DNA of 64,000 nt, from contig NZ_CP126969.1 in NCBI RefSeq assembly GCF_030252165.1, positions 992,001 through 1,056,000 of the forward strand, read 5' to 3'. This stretch comes from Corynebacterium breve. Its GTDB lineage: Bacteria; Actinomycetota; Actinomycetes; Mycobacteriales; Mycobacteriaceae. The notes beneath the pieces are model-generated. The model made no database searches. It worked only from the letters and a program-made list of their open reading frames with translations, and was not told where the DNA came from. Position numbers and translations under genes: made by a program. Positions 8,423 to 16,234 of this stretch are shown here, in pieces (within the stretch, counting starts at the first letter, position 1; each line of letters starts with the position of its first letter).

Positions 8423-10522
8423 GTGTCTTCTCGTCGCCGTGTTCCCGCGACCGTACTTGCTCTAGCAACGGCCTTGTCTTTCGTCCACGTCCCAGCAATC
8501 GCAGAGGAAAACGCACCAAGCGTTTCCCAACCCGCGGCACCGCAGCCGGGTTTCCGCGTGCTTCCATATCTTATGAAGCCAGCGTCTGACCAGATGACCA
8601 TCAACTTCTTCACCGAGCTTGGCAACGACGCCACCGTAACCGTGACTCAGTCCGGCGAGGTTGTCCTCGAAGAGCAAGCGCGGGGCGAGTACCAGGAAAA
8701 TCTGCAGTACACCCAGCTTGAACTTGAACAAGAAATCGAGGGCCTAGACAAGGGATCGTGGTTGAAGTCGAACGACAACTACAAGTACTCGGTCACGGTG
8801 TCAGACCTCGCCCCGAACACGACCTACAACTACACAGTGACCGTCGATGAAGTTGAGTACAGCAACGCATTTACCACCGCGCCAACCAGCGACGAGTGGG
8901 ACAACATTCGCGTTATCGCTTTTTCCGACTCTGAAACCGAGCCGGCTGGCCGCCCGAAGGTCTCTGGAGCGCGTGAATGGGAGCGCAACCGCACGTTTGC
9001 GGAAGGTTCACTAGATCGTCCAGGTGCAGGTTCCGCTTGGTTTGAAAAGTTTGGATCGAACAACCGTCAGGGCCAGGATGAACCCCGCTACCCGCTGACC
9101 CAGGACGAGGCTTTCCGCCACAACCTGGGGATCGTCGAGGCTCAGAACCCTGACTTGCTCATGGTCGCGGGTGATTTGACCCAGGGCTCTGGCTACCAAC
9201 CGGCATGGGACGAGTACATGGGCTATGTGGCGGGCGAGAATGGTGACATTGCGGCATCGACTCCGATGCTTACCGCTTTGGGTAACTGGGAAACCTTTGG
9301 CGCTCTCAACGGTTCCTACTCGGATGAGAATGGTGTTGCCCACGGTGCGCACAAGGGGCGAGCTGCATACCAGACCTACATCGACACCTTTGGCTCGGAT
9401 AACCCTGACCACGCAGATTCCTACTATCGCGTTGACCACGGCCCGTTAACCATCATTACCCTTGATTCCACTAACGGCCTGCCAGATGAGAACTACGACG
9501 AGGTCAAGCAGGAGCAGATTTCTGGCAACGACAAGGACATCGAAGCAGCAGGTGCAATTGGTACCGACACCAATACCAGCTACAGCCTCGAAGGTATCCA
9601 GGCTGCCGGGAACACCGACCAGCCTGACTTTGGCGAAGGATCGGAGCAATGGGTCTGGGCAGAAAAGCAGCTTGCCGACGCCCGCGAGGCTGGTCAATAT
9701 GTTGTAGTCCAATTCCACCACGCGGCTTATTCCAACGGCGTGCACGGCACCGCCACCCGCTCGGCAACCCCTGACGCACAGCCAGGCACGCCCATGCGCG
9801 TGTACACCCCGATGTTTGAGAAGTACGGTGTAGCTGCCGTGATCTCTGGTCACGATGAAATGTTTGAGCGGTCTTGGGTCGACATGGACGGCGACGGTGT
9901 CGGCTTCCACAGCTTTGACGTGGGAGTGGCTGCTGACGGTCTGCGCGGTGACTACCGCCAAGAGGTCGACGGGGAAGTCACCCCAGTTAATTTCAACACC
10001 TATTCCGAGTGGATGGCCCAGGCCGACGAGCCTGAGAACTGGCAAGACGTCGACGGAGTTCGCCAACTCATCGATGGAGGCAAGCACTACGGTCATCTGC
10101 AGATGGACCTTGAGCCTGTCGAATGCGCCGATGGTGGTACAGGAGCGAAACTCACCACCACACCGGTGTATGCGTTCCCAGTTCTTGACAGTGATTACAA
10201 CTTGGTCGAGGTTGAGCGTCGCGAGTACAACGATGTCCAGTCCATCTTCTTCAACGCTGACGGAACACCAGCCCCGCGCGGATCCGAGTGCTCGGGAGCC
10301 GACATCGACGATGACACCGCCGAAGAACCGATCGACGAACCGATCGACGAGCCAAACGACGACACCGAGAACTCTTCCGATGACCCGAGCTTCCTCGGCA
10401 AGTTGATCACCTTCTTGGGCCTTGTCACTACGGCGTTCACATTGATGCCATTTAGCCCCGAAACGATGGACAAGATCTGGGACGTTTTCAAGGGCCCGCT
10501 GGGCCTAAGTTTTAAACGCTAG
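8423..10522 (+). CDS. Secreted purple-acid-phosphatase-like metallophosphoesterase
   Basis: A 699-residue exported protein. Residues 1-27 form a Sec signal peptide ending at AIA. A fibronectin-like purple-acid-phosphatase N-terminal domain (about 35-145) is followed by a calcineurin-like phosphoesterase domain. Metal-site motifs are recognisable but altered: FSDSET where D-x-G/H is usual, VAGDLTQG, GNWE for GNHE, QFHHA, and SGHDEMFERS for GHxH. The C-terminus has an acidic repeat linker (EEPIDEPIDEPNDD) and a hydrophobic stretch around FLGKLITFLGLVTTAF that could anchor it. The likely role is extracellular phosphoester hydrolysis, but the substrate is unknown. The GTG start has AAAAGGA upstream. 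Confidence 0.82.
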   Translation: MSSRRRVPATVLALATALSFVHVPAIAEENAPSVSQPAAPQPGFRVLPYLMKPASDQMTINFFTELGNDATVTVTQSGEVVLEEQARGEYQENLQYTQLELEQEIEGLDKGSWLKSNDNYKYSVTVSDLAPNTTYNYTVTVDEVEYSNAFTTAPTSDEWDNIRVIAFSDSETEPAGRPKVSGAREWERNRTFAEGSLDRPGAGSAWFEKFGSNNRQGQDEPRYPLTQDEAFRHNLGIVEAQNPDLLMVAGDLTQGSGYQPAWDEYMGYVAGENGDIAASTPMLTALGNWETFGALNGSYSDENGVAHGAHKGRAAYQTYIDTFGSDNPDHADSYYRVDHGPLTIITLDSTNGLPDENYDEVKQEQISGNDKDIEAAGAIGTDTNTSYSLEGIQAAGNTDQPDFGEGSEQWVWAEKQLADAREAGQYVVVQFHHAAYSNGVHGTATRSATPDAQPGTPMRVYTPMFEKYGVAAVISGHDEMFERSWVDMDGDGVGFHSFDVGVAADGLRGDYRQEVDGEVTPVNFNTYSEWMAQADEPENWQDVDGVRQLIDGGKHYGHLQMDLEPVECADGGTGAKLTTTPVYAFPVLDSDYNLVEVERREYNDVQSIFFNADGTPAPRGSECSGADIDDDTAEEPIDEPIDEPNDDTENSSDDPSFLGKLITFLGLVTTAFTLMPFSPETMDKIWDVFKGPLGLSFKR

Positions 10523-10535
10523 GCGCTTTAAAACG

Positions 10536-10583
10536 ACAATCCCGCCCCACCCAGCTACGAACGGCTGGGTGGGGCGGGATTGT
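10536..10583. terminator. Bidirectional intrinsic terminator
   Basis: Two perfectly complementary 20-base arms (10536-10555 and 10564-10583) surround an 8-base loop. A T-run follows at 10585-10589 on the + strand and TTTTAA on the - strand. It separates the convergent phosphoesterase gene and the 2-oxoacid oxidoreductase operon and can end both transcripts. Confidence 0.93.
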
Positions 10584-10604
10584 GTTTTTGGTGGGCGAAG
10601 AGAA

Positions 10605-12269
10605 CTAGTTTTCTTCTGTCACCATGCTGATCGCACCACACGGGCATTCCTCGGCGCAGATACCACAGCCCTTACAGTAGTCGTACTTGAATTCGTAACT
10701 ACCTGGTTCTAGCTTGGTGACCGCATTGTCGGGGCAGACTCCGAAGCAGTTATCGCAGCCGAAGCAGTTGCCACAGCTCATGCAGCGGCGTGCTTCAAAC
10801 AGGGCGGAATCCTCATCGAGGCCTTTGACCACCTCGTCGAAGTTGGAAGCGCGACGAGCGCCTTCCAAGCGTTCGCGCACCTGGTGTGGGGCATCGGTGT
10901 AGTACCAGGTCTCCATGCGATCCAGGGTGGCGTCGCCGTGCTTCTCGGCAGGCTCGTAGGAACCACCACGCAGCCAAGCGTCGATGTTGCGAGCGGCCTT
11001 TTTGCCGTGGCCAATCGCAACGGTGACGTTTTTCTCGCTCGGGACCATGTCGCCACCGGCGAAGACGCCTTCGCGTCCGGTCATCATGTTGGTGTCGACT
11101 TGGACGACACCGCGTTCGATACTGACTCCCTCGAGCTCCTCCAATAGCGTCAGATCGGACTCCTGGCCCAATGCCATCACCAACGAGTCTGCCTCGAGGT
11201 CTTCGAACTCGCCTGTAGGGGTGAGGTTTCCCTCGGAGTCGATCTCCATCTTTTCAATCTTGACGGTTCCCTGGTCCACGTGCTGCACGGTGGATAGCCA
11301 CCGCATGGTGATGCCTTCTTCCTCGGCCTCCATCACTTCGGAATCGTGAGCCGACATGTGGTCACGGGTACGACGATAAAGAATTACTGAGTCGGTCGCT
11401 CCGAGTCGCTTCGCGGTACGGGCAGCGTCAACTGCCGTATTACCACCGCCATAGACGACGACACGTCGGCCAAGCAGCGGCTTCTCGTCGGCAGTGCTTG
11501 CGGCGTTCATCTCGGTTTCGCGCAGCATATCCACCGCGTTAACCATGTTGGCAGCGGAGCCAGCAGGGATGTTGATGTTTCGACCGATCTGGGCACCAAC
11601 GGCAGTGAAAACTGCATCGAATTCTTCCAGAACAGCCCCAAGATCGTCGACACGCGCTCCCTGCTCGAACGTGACACCGAGCTGTTCGATGCGTGCGATC
11701 TCGGAATCAAGTACCTCGCGCGGCAGGCGGTAGGAAGGGATGCCGTAACGCATCATGCCTCCGGGTTTCTCACCTTGATCGCGCACTGTGACGTCGTGGC
11801 CCATACGTGCGAGGTGGTACGCCGCAGACAGACCCGATGGGCCGGAACCCACCACAAGCACCTTCTTGCCCGATGGATCGAGGAGTGGCTCTACAGTCCA
11901 GCCTTCCTTGATGGCCTTGTCGCCCAGAAAGCGTTCGACAGCATTGATACCCACCGCTTCGTCGACCTCGACGCGGTTACAGTTGGTTTCGCAGTCGTGG
12001 TAGCACACGCGCCCCATCACAGCAGGTAGCGGGTTATTCACCATGATTTCGCGCCACGCGGCCTCGTAGTCGCCTTCGTTTGCGTGGTAGAGCCACTTTT
12101 GGATGTTTTCACCTGCAGGGCACGCCTTATTGCAAGGGGGCAGAAGGTCCACGTAAACCGGACGTTCGGAGCGCCATGAGCCGGTGTGATTAGCCAGCGA
12201 TGAGCCGGTTTCCAGCGTGATGGCAAAAGGCAACTGAGTCGTCGGCATGCCCAAATTAGTCTCAGTCAT
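10605..12269 (-). CDS. FAD/NAD(P)H oxidoreductase fused to 2[4Fe-4S] ferredoxin domain, 2-oxoacid oxidoreductase electron-transfer subunit
   Basis: A 554-residue flavoprotein. The N-terminal iron-sulfur domain of the GltD/dihydropyrimidine dehydrogenase type has Cys46, Cys50, Cys89, Cys93 and Cys97. An FAD fold follows (VLVVGSGPSGLSAAYHLARM, near 131), then an NAD(P)-binding fold (VVVYGGGNTAVDAARTAKR, near 278). The C-terminal 65 residues carry cysteine clusters CMSCGNCFGCDNCFGVCP and CKGCGICAEECPCGAI, which resemble the delta (ferredoxin-like) subunit of pyruvate:ferredoxin oxidoreductase. The gene overlaps the beta-subunit gene by one base and is last in the operon. Inference: it passes electrons from the oxidoreductase to NAD(P)+. 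It is not GltD, since no large glutamate synthase subunit is nearby. Confidence 0.87.
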   Translation of the reverse strand: MTETNLGMPTTQLPFAITLETGSSLANHTGSWRSERPVYVDLLPPCNKACPAGENIQKWLYHANEGDYEAAWREIMVNNPLPAVMGRVCYHDCETNCNRVEVDEAVGINAVERFLGDKAIKEGWTVEPLLDPSGKKVLVVGSGPSGLSAAYHLARMGHDVTVRDQGEKPGGMMRYGIPSYRLPREVLDSEIARIEQLGVTFEQGARVDDLGAVLEEFDAVFTAVGAQIGRNINIPAGSAANMVNAVDMLRETEMNAASTADEKPLLGRRVVVYGGGNTAVDAARTAKRLGATDSVILYRRTRDHMSAHDSEVMEAEEEGITMRWLSTVQHVDQGTVKIEKMEIDSEGNLTPTGEFEDLEADSLVMALGQESDLTLLEELEGVSIERGVVQVDTNMMTGREGVFAGGDMVPSEKNVTVAIGHGKKAARNIDAWLRGGSYEPAEKHGDATLDRMETWYYTDAPHQVRERLEGARRASNFDEVVKGLDEDSALFEARRCMSCGNCFGCDNCFGVCPDNAVTKLEPGSYEFKYDYCKGCGICAEECPCGAISMVTEEN

Positions 12270-13315
12270 TAGTTTTCCTCCTTGTCGATGAGGTTGTACC
12301 GGCGGATGTTGCGATCAGCGTGCTGCTGCAAACGCTCGATCACGGAAGGATCAGCATTCTTCTTGAACAGGTGAGCAAAACGACGCTGCAACTTCAGGTA
12401 GTTTTCCACTGGCTCTTGACGACGAATCTTTGTTACCGAGGTGATTTCTCCGTATTCGGCTTCGAAGATCGGGAACAGACCCGTTTGAGTTGCCAGACGT
12501 GCGATCTTGATGGTGTCCTTGGACGCAGAGCCCCAGCCCAGCGGGCAAGGGACAAACACGTGCAGGTAACGTGCGCCACGGAACTCCATCGCACGCTGCA
12601 CCTTGTATTCTAGGTCGTGCAGGTTAGACACTGATGCGGTGGCAACGTATGGAATGTTGTGCGCCATGGCGATCTGTGGCAAGAACTTGCCTTGACCGAA
12701 CTCGTTGCCAGGCCGTGGGCCGACGGGCTGAGTAGTCGCGGTGCGCGCAGCCGGCGGGGTAGCGCCTGATCGTTGCACGCCGGTGTTCATGTAGGCCTCG
12801 TTGTCGTAACAGATGTACAGGACATCGTCGTTACGCTCGAACATGCCTGACAGGGGACCAAAGCCGATATCCACAGTTCCGCCATCGCCACCCTGGGCGA
12901 TCACGCGGACGTCCTCGCGACCCTTGGCGCGCATCGCAGCCTGAACACCGGTTGCCACGGCGGCGGCGTTGCCAAACAGGGAGTGAAGCCACGGCAAATT
13001 CCACGAGGTTTCTGGGTATGGAGTAGAAAACACTTCCAAACAACCGGTTGCGTTGACCGCAATGACCTTTTTATCAGCGGCGGCCACGGCAGCATCCAGC
13101 GCATAGCGCGCTCCCAGTGCCTCGCCACAGCCTTGGCAGGCGCGGTGTCCAGACGTAAGCGAGTTAAATCGTTCGGTGTCTGCCTGCTCAGACTTTAGCT
13201 TTTCCTCCACCAAGCGGTTGCCCACAGCAAAGGTGCCTACCTGGTAGAACTGGTAGTCCTCGCTGCCTGGGATTTCAGTTGCGGGGAAAGAGGGGTTAGG
13301 TAGGTGGGTAGTCAT
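12269..13315 (-). CDS. 2-oxoacid:acceptor oxidoreductase, beta subunit (TPP-binding)
   Basis: A 348-residue PorB-type subunit. It carries the thiamine-diphosphate site (GGDGGTVDIGFG followed by YICYDNEAYMNTGVQRSG) and cluster-ligand cysteines in ACQGCGEALGAR and NATGCLEVF. PVGPRPGNEF and FVPCPLGWG are also typical of pyruvate:ferredoxin oxidoreductase beta subunits. The subunit decarboxylates the 2-oxoacid on TPP and passes electrons to iron-sulfur clusters. Start and stop overlap the neighbours by one base each (TAATG), so translation is coupled. Pyruvate is the most likely substrate from overall resemblance, but a branched-chain 2-oxoacid or 2-oxoglutarate cannot be excluded. Confidence 0.9.
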   Translation of the reverse strand: MTTHLPNPSFPATEIPGSEDYQFYQVGTFAVGNRLVEEKLKSEQADTERFNSLTSGHRACQGCGEALGARYALDAAVAAADKKVIAVNATGCLEVFSTPYPETSWNLPWLHSLFGNAAAVATGVQAAMRAKGREDVRVIAQGGDGGTVDIGFGPLSGMFERNDDVLYICYDNEAYMNTGVQRSGATPPAARTATTQPVGPRPGNEFGQGKFLPQIAMAHNIPYVATASVSNLHDLEYKVQRAMEFRGARYLHVFVPCPLGWGSASKDTIKIARLATQTGLFPIFEAEYGEITSVTKIRRQEPVENYLKLQRRFAHLFKKNADPSVIERLQQHADRNIRRYNLIDKEEN

Positions 13316-14571
13316 TAGTTGTCCTTCTTCCTCGATCGCGTGGCGGCTTCGCGCATCATGTTCTCTGGAGCCGAGCCACTTCGTCGTTCAGCTGCCTCAC
13401 GCGCCAACTGGTTGTCCACGAGTTCATAGTCCAAATCAAGGAATGTCGTGTCTTCGACGTCATCTTTCACTGCCTTGTCTAGGTAGGCGTGCAAGCTGTT
13501 CTTGGTGATGTCGCGTCCGCCGAGACCTGCAATGAGTTCGTGGCACTTGAAGCTTGTTCCGCGAAGCGCAGCGCGGCAGTGCGACGATACGATGCCGCCA
13601 ATGCCAACCGAGAATGCTTTTTCCAATACGACGAAGCGTTCGCAGTTTTCCAGCGCCTGACGCACTGCCTCTGTAGGAAATGGTCGGAACGATACCAGCG
13701 ACAAAACGCCGATCTTCTCACCGTTTTCGCGTCGCTCATCGACGACATCGCGCAGAGTACCCGTCACTGAGCCCAGGCACACGATGATCGTCTCGGAATC
13801 TTCGGTGCGGTACTCGTGGAGCAATCCGCCAGATTCACGGCCGAATACCTCCTGGAATTCCTTCTGTACACGCGGGATGATTTCCAAGGCGTCCAGCTGT
13901 TTCTTGTGAGCCAGATAGCGAACCTCGGTAAACGCTTCTGGCCCCACCATCGCGCCGATCGAAATCGGGTTTTCAGGGTCGAGCACCTGGCGAGGTTCAA
14001 ACTCAGGCAAAAACTTGTCGACGAGCTCACGTTCCGGAATATCAATCTGCTCCACAGCGTGGGTGAGGATGAATCCATCCATGCACACCATGACGGGCAA
14101 GGAGAGCTCTTCGGCGATCTTGAATGCCTGAATGTGCAGATCAACGGCTTCTTGGTTGTCGATGGCGTAGAGCTGGAGCCAGCCAGAGTCACGTTGCGAC
14201 ATGGAGTCGGTGTGGTCGTTCCAGATGTTGATCGGGGAGCCGATTGCACGGTTGGCCACGGTCATTACGATGGGAAGGCCGAGTCCAGACGCGTTGTACA
14301 CGGCTTCGACCATGAACAACAGCCCCTGGGAAGCAGTCGCCGTATAGGTCCTAGCACCGGCAGCAGATGCGCCGATACAAGCGGACATGGCGGAGAACTC
14401 GCTCTCCACGTTCACGTACTCGCAATTGTCGATCTGGCCGGCCTTGACCATTGCTGACAGCGCCTCGACGATATGTGTCTGTGGGGAGATCGGGTAGGCC
14501 GAAATAACTTCCGGTCGGCACGCTCCGACGGCTTCGGCTACTGCCTTGGAGCCTTGGATTTGCTTAAGCAT
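13315..14571 (-). CDS. 2-oxoacid:acceptor oxidoreductase, alpha subunit
   Basis: A 418-residue PorA-type subunit with the transketolase-like pyrimidine-binding domain: AYPISPQTHIVEAL, EYVNVESEFSAMSACIGAS and YTATASQGLLFMVEAVYNAS. The segment NIWNDHTDSMSQRDSGWLQL is a PorA hallmark. The C-terminal domain II follows (VCLGSVTGT, VLSLVSFRPFP). It pairs with the beta subunit to form the catalytic TPP site. The start overlaps the gamma-subunit gene by 8 bases, with GAAG upstream as ribosome site. Such enzymes are usual in anaerobes and uncommon in aerobic Corynebacterium central metabolism, which uses pyruvate dehydrogenase. Confidence 0.9.
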   Translation of the reverse strand: MLKQIQGSKAVAEAVGACRPEVISAYPISPQTHIVEALSAMVKAGQIDNCEYVNVESEFSAMSACIGASAAGARTYTATASQGLLFMVEAVYNASGLGLPIVMTVANRAIGSPINIWNDHTDSMSQRDSGWLQLYAIDNQEAVDLHIQAFKIAEELSLPVMVCMDGFILTHAVEQIDIPERELVDKFLPEFEPRQVLDPENPISIGAMVGPEAFTEVRYLAHKKQLDALEIIPRVQKEFQEVFGRESGGLLHEYRTEDSETIIVCLGSVTGTLRDVVDERRENGEKIGVLSLVSFRPFPTEAVRQALENCERFVVLEKAFSVGIGGIVSSHCRAALRGTSFKCHELIAGLGGRDITKNSLHAYLDKAVKDDVEDTTFLDLDYELVDNQLAREAAERRSGSAPENMMREAATRSRKKDN

Positions 14572-15145
14572 GGGCGGCTTCCTCCTGCTTCTGAACGACT
14601 AGGTCGTATGCTGCTTGGGCGGCGGCGACATTCATTTCGCCGACCTTGCCCGGGAATCGGTTCATAATCGCCTCATTCACGCTTTCCATTTTGTACAAGC
14701 CGGTCAAGGCCGCGACACCACCGAGAAGCACCGCATTGGGCACAGTGCGGCCGGTGTGCTCGCGGGCGATGTCGGTTGCCGGAATCGTCATGAAGTGACC
14801 CGCCGGTTGGCGTGCCTGAAGGTCAGACAAACCCAGCTCTGCGGAGCGTTTCGACGAATTGATCAGCACGTAACCGTTTTCGGTCAGCCCGGAGAAGACG
14901 TCCAAAACAGGCAGCAACGTGTGGTCTTGTACCACGACAAGGTCGGGGTAGAGAACAGGTTCGCGGGTGCGGATCTTTTCGTCGGAAATGCGACAGTAGG
15001 ACACCACCGGAGCTCCGGTGCGTTCAGAACCGAACGAGGGGAAGGCTTGTGCAAATCGCCCTTCGGCAAATGCAGCCATTGCAATGAGGTCGGAGGCAGT
15101 GACCACGCCTTGGCCGCCTCGACCGTGAATTCGAACTTCGACCAT
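14564..15145 (-). CDS. 2-oxoacid:acceptor oxidoreductase, gamma subunit
   Basis: A 193-residue PorG-type subunit beginning MVEVRIHGRGGQGVVTASDL, the classic gamma-subunit N-terminus, followed by FPSFGSERTGAPVVSYCRIS and DLVVVQDHTLL. It is the first gene of a four-gene leftward operon (gamma, alpha, beta, FAD/ferredoxin) with overlapping starts and stops throughout. In this family the gamma subunit forms the CoA-proximal part of the complex. No separate delta subunit gene is present; its role appears to be taken by the C-terminus of the FAD protein at 10605-12269. Confidence 0.9.
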   Translation of the reverse strand: MVEVRIHGRGGQGVVTASDLIAMAAFAEGRFAQAFPSFGSERTGAPVVSYCRISDEKIRTREPVLYPDLVVVQDHTLLPVLDVFSGLTENGYVLINSSKRSAELGLSDLQARQPAGHFMTIPATDIAREHTGRTVPNAVLLGGVAALTGLYKMESVNEAIMNRFPGKVGEMNVAAAQAAYDLVVQKQEEAAHA

Positions 15146-15152
15146 ACTTCCT

Positions 15153-15158
15153 AGAGTA
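15153..15158 (-). promoter_or_regulatory. Possible -10 box of the 2-oxoacid oxidoreductase operon
   Basis: On the - strand TACTCT lies 7 bases upstream of the gamma-subunit ATG at 15145. AGGAAG lies in between, too close to the ATG for a normal leader. This would give a leaderless or nearly leaderless message. No clear -35 is seen. The call rests on spacing and a TAnnnT match only. Confidence 0.35.
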
Positions 15159-15197
15159 TGGGGAAAATGTGATTTGCGGGCTGGGCCACAGATCAGT

Positions 15198-15233
15198 AAC
15201 CCCCGATTGTGACGATTGGCACAATCGGGGGTT
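15198..15233 (-). terminator. Hairpin terminator downstream of popT-like gene
   Basis: Perfect 13-base arms (15198-15210 and 15221-15233) enclose a 10-base loop and lie 18 bases past the stop of the DUF368 gene. The T-run is better on the + strand (15232-15235) than on the - strand. Position still suggests that it ends the leftward popT transcript and insulates the 2-oxoacid oxidoreductase operon. Confidence 0.75.
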
Positions 15234-15250
15234 TTACCTGCGGTGACCTT

Positions 15251-16138
15251 CTACACGCGCGGGGCGTCTTCTTCAACAACCTCGGCAGGTTGGTGGGTCG
15301 ATTTCCTGCGGTCGGCAACGATGAACGCGGCGACGATCAGGGCGCCAAGGATAATCATGCCGATGACTGGTCCGGCGTTAGAGAAGTCGCCGTCCTTCCA
15401 CGGCCACAAGGCGCGAAGTGAGCCGAGCATTAGTCCCGACATTACGGCAAGTGCCGTATTACGGTGGGTCTTGAACAACCAGCTTAACGCGCGGACGAAG
15501 CTTACCGCGCCGAGTAAGGCTCCAAGGCAAAAGACGACGATGACACTGAGGTCACGCTCGGAGACGGCCTTCACAATCGGCTCGTAGAGCCCCATGGCAA
15601 GCAGGAGGAACGAACCCGAGACACCAGGGATCATCAGGGCGCAGATGGCGATCGCGGCAGCGAAGAAGATGACAATCAGTGACGGGTTCTCCACAGGCTC
15701 GGAAATGTAGCCAGTAGCGATGAAGCCGATAATCGCGGACGGGACGAAAAGAGCAACGAGCTTCCAAGATGCTGTACGACGATCCATCATGCCTACTGGC
15801 ACCAAAATCGACACAGCAACCATTCCGAGGAAGAGTCCATTCGACATGTCCGTGTACTCACTGACAAAGGTGTGCATGAGTGTTGACATCCCAAAGACGG
15901 CGCCGACCATGCCGATGCCGACCAAAACAAGGAAAAGCCAATCGACTTCGCGAAACTTACGACGCACCAAGAGGTCGGCGTTGTGTAGAGCCTTTTCGTA
16001 GATGCCGACGATGAGGGCGACTGTACCTCCCGAAATGCCGGGGACAAGCTCGGCCATGCCGATCAAGAACCCGCGGAAAACATCGGCGATATAGGACAAT
16101 AGTGAACGCTTCTTTGTGGCGTGTGAGTCAGCAGACAT
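15251..16138 (-). CDS. DUF368 membrane protein, PopT-like polyprenyl-phosphate translocase
   Basis: A 295-residue polytopic membrane protein with the DUF368 signature GMAELVPGISGGTVALIVGIYE at its N-terminus and a second related segment (ICALMIPGVSGSFLLLAMGLY) in the middle, an internal repeat typical of the family. DUF368 proteins (PopT) have been shown to return undecaprenyl phosphate across the membrane for reuse in cell-wall synthesis. In corynebacteria the carrier could be a decaprenyl phosphate. The gene lies downstream of a phosphate-uptake operon, separated by a long hairpin at 16145-16209. Confidence 0.85.
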   Translation of the reverse strand: MSADSHATKKRSLLSYIADVFRGFLIGMAELVPGISGGTVALIVGIYEKALHNADLLVRRKFREVDWLFLVLVGIGMVGAVFGMSTLMHTFVSEYTDMSNGLFLGMVAVSILVPVGMMDRRTASWKLVALFVPSAIIGFIATGYISEPVENPSLIVIFFAAAIAICALMIPGVSGSFLLLAMGLYEPIVKAVSERDLSVIVVFCLGALLGAVSFVRALSWLFKTHRNTALAVMSGLMLGSLRALWPWKDGDFSNAGPVIGMIILGALIVAAFIVADRRKSTHQPAEVVEEDAPRV

Positions 16139-16144
16139 AAAACA

Positions 16145-16209
16145 GGCCTCGTCGGTCGCTTTCTAAGAGTTAACAGATATGAACTCTCATGAGCGTAGCC
16201 GACGAGGCC
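16145..16209 (-). other. Long imperfect hairpin between pstS-like and popT-like genes
   Basis: The outer arms 16145-16155 and 16199-16209 are perfectly complementary over 11 bases. Inside them 16157-16160 pairs with 16192-16195 and AGAGTT at 16166-16171 with AACTCT at 16182-16187. The result is a 65-base stem with small internal loops. It has no strong T-run. It could be a terminator, a processing site that sets the ratio of upstream to downstream message, or part of the popT 5' leader. Confidence 0.6.
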
Positions 16210-16234
16210 CGGGCAATCGTCGTTAAGCGCGGAG

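Noticed and set aside
9446..10096. A 216-codon open frame antisense to the phosphoesterase
   Set aside because: A shadow of a long gene with a clear signal peptide and motifs; no independent promoter or domain.
10318..10355. Short tandem repeat GAACCGATCGAC in the phosphoesterase gene considered as a CRISPR or mobile-element trace
   Set aside because: It is in frame, codes the acidic linker PIDEPIDEP, has only two full copies and no spacers.
12269..12271. The FAD subunit as glutamate synthase small subunit (gltD)
   Set aside because: No gltB is nearby, the gene overlaps porB, and the C-terminus has ferredoxin clusters that GltD lacks.
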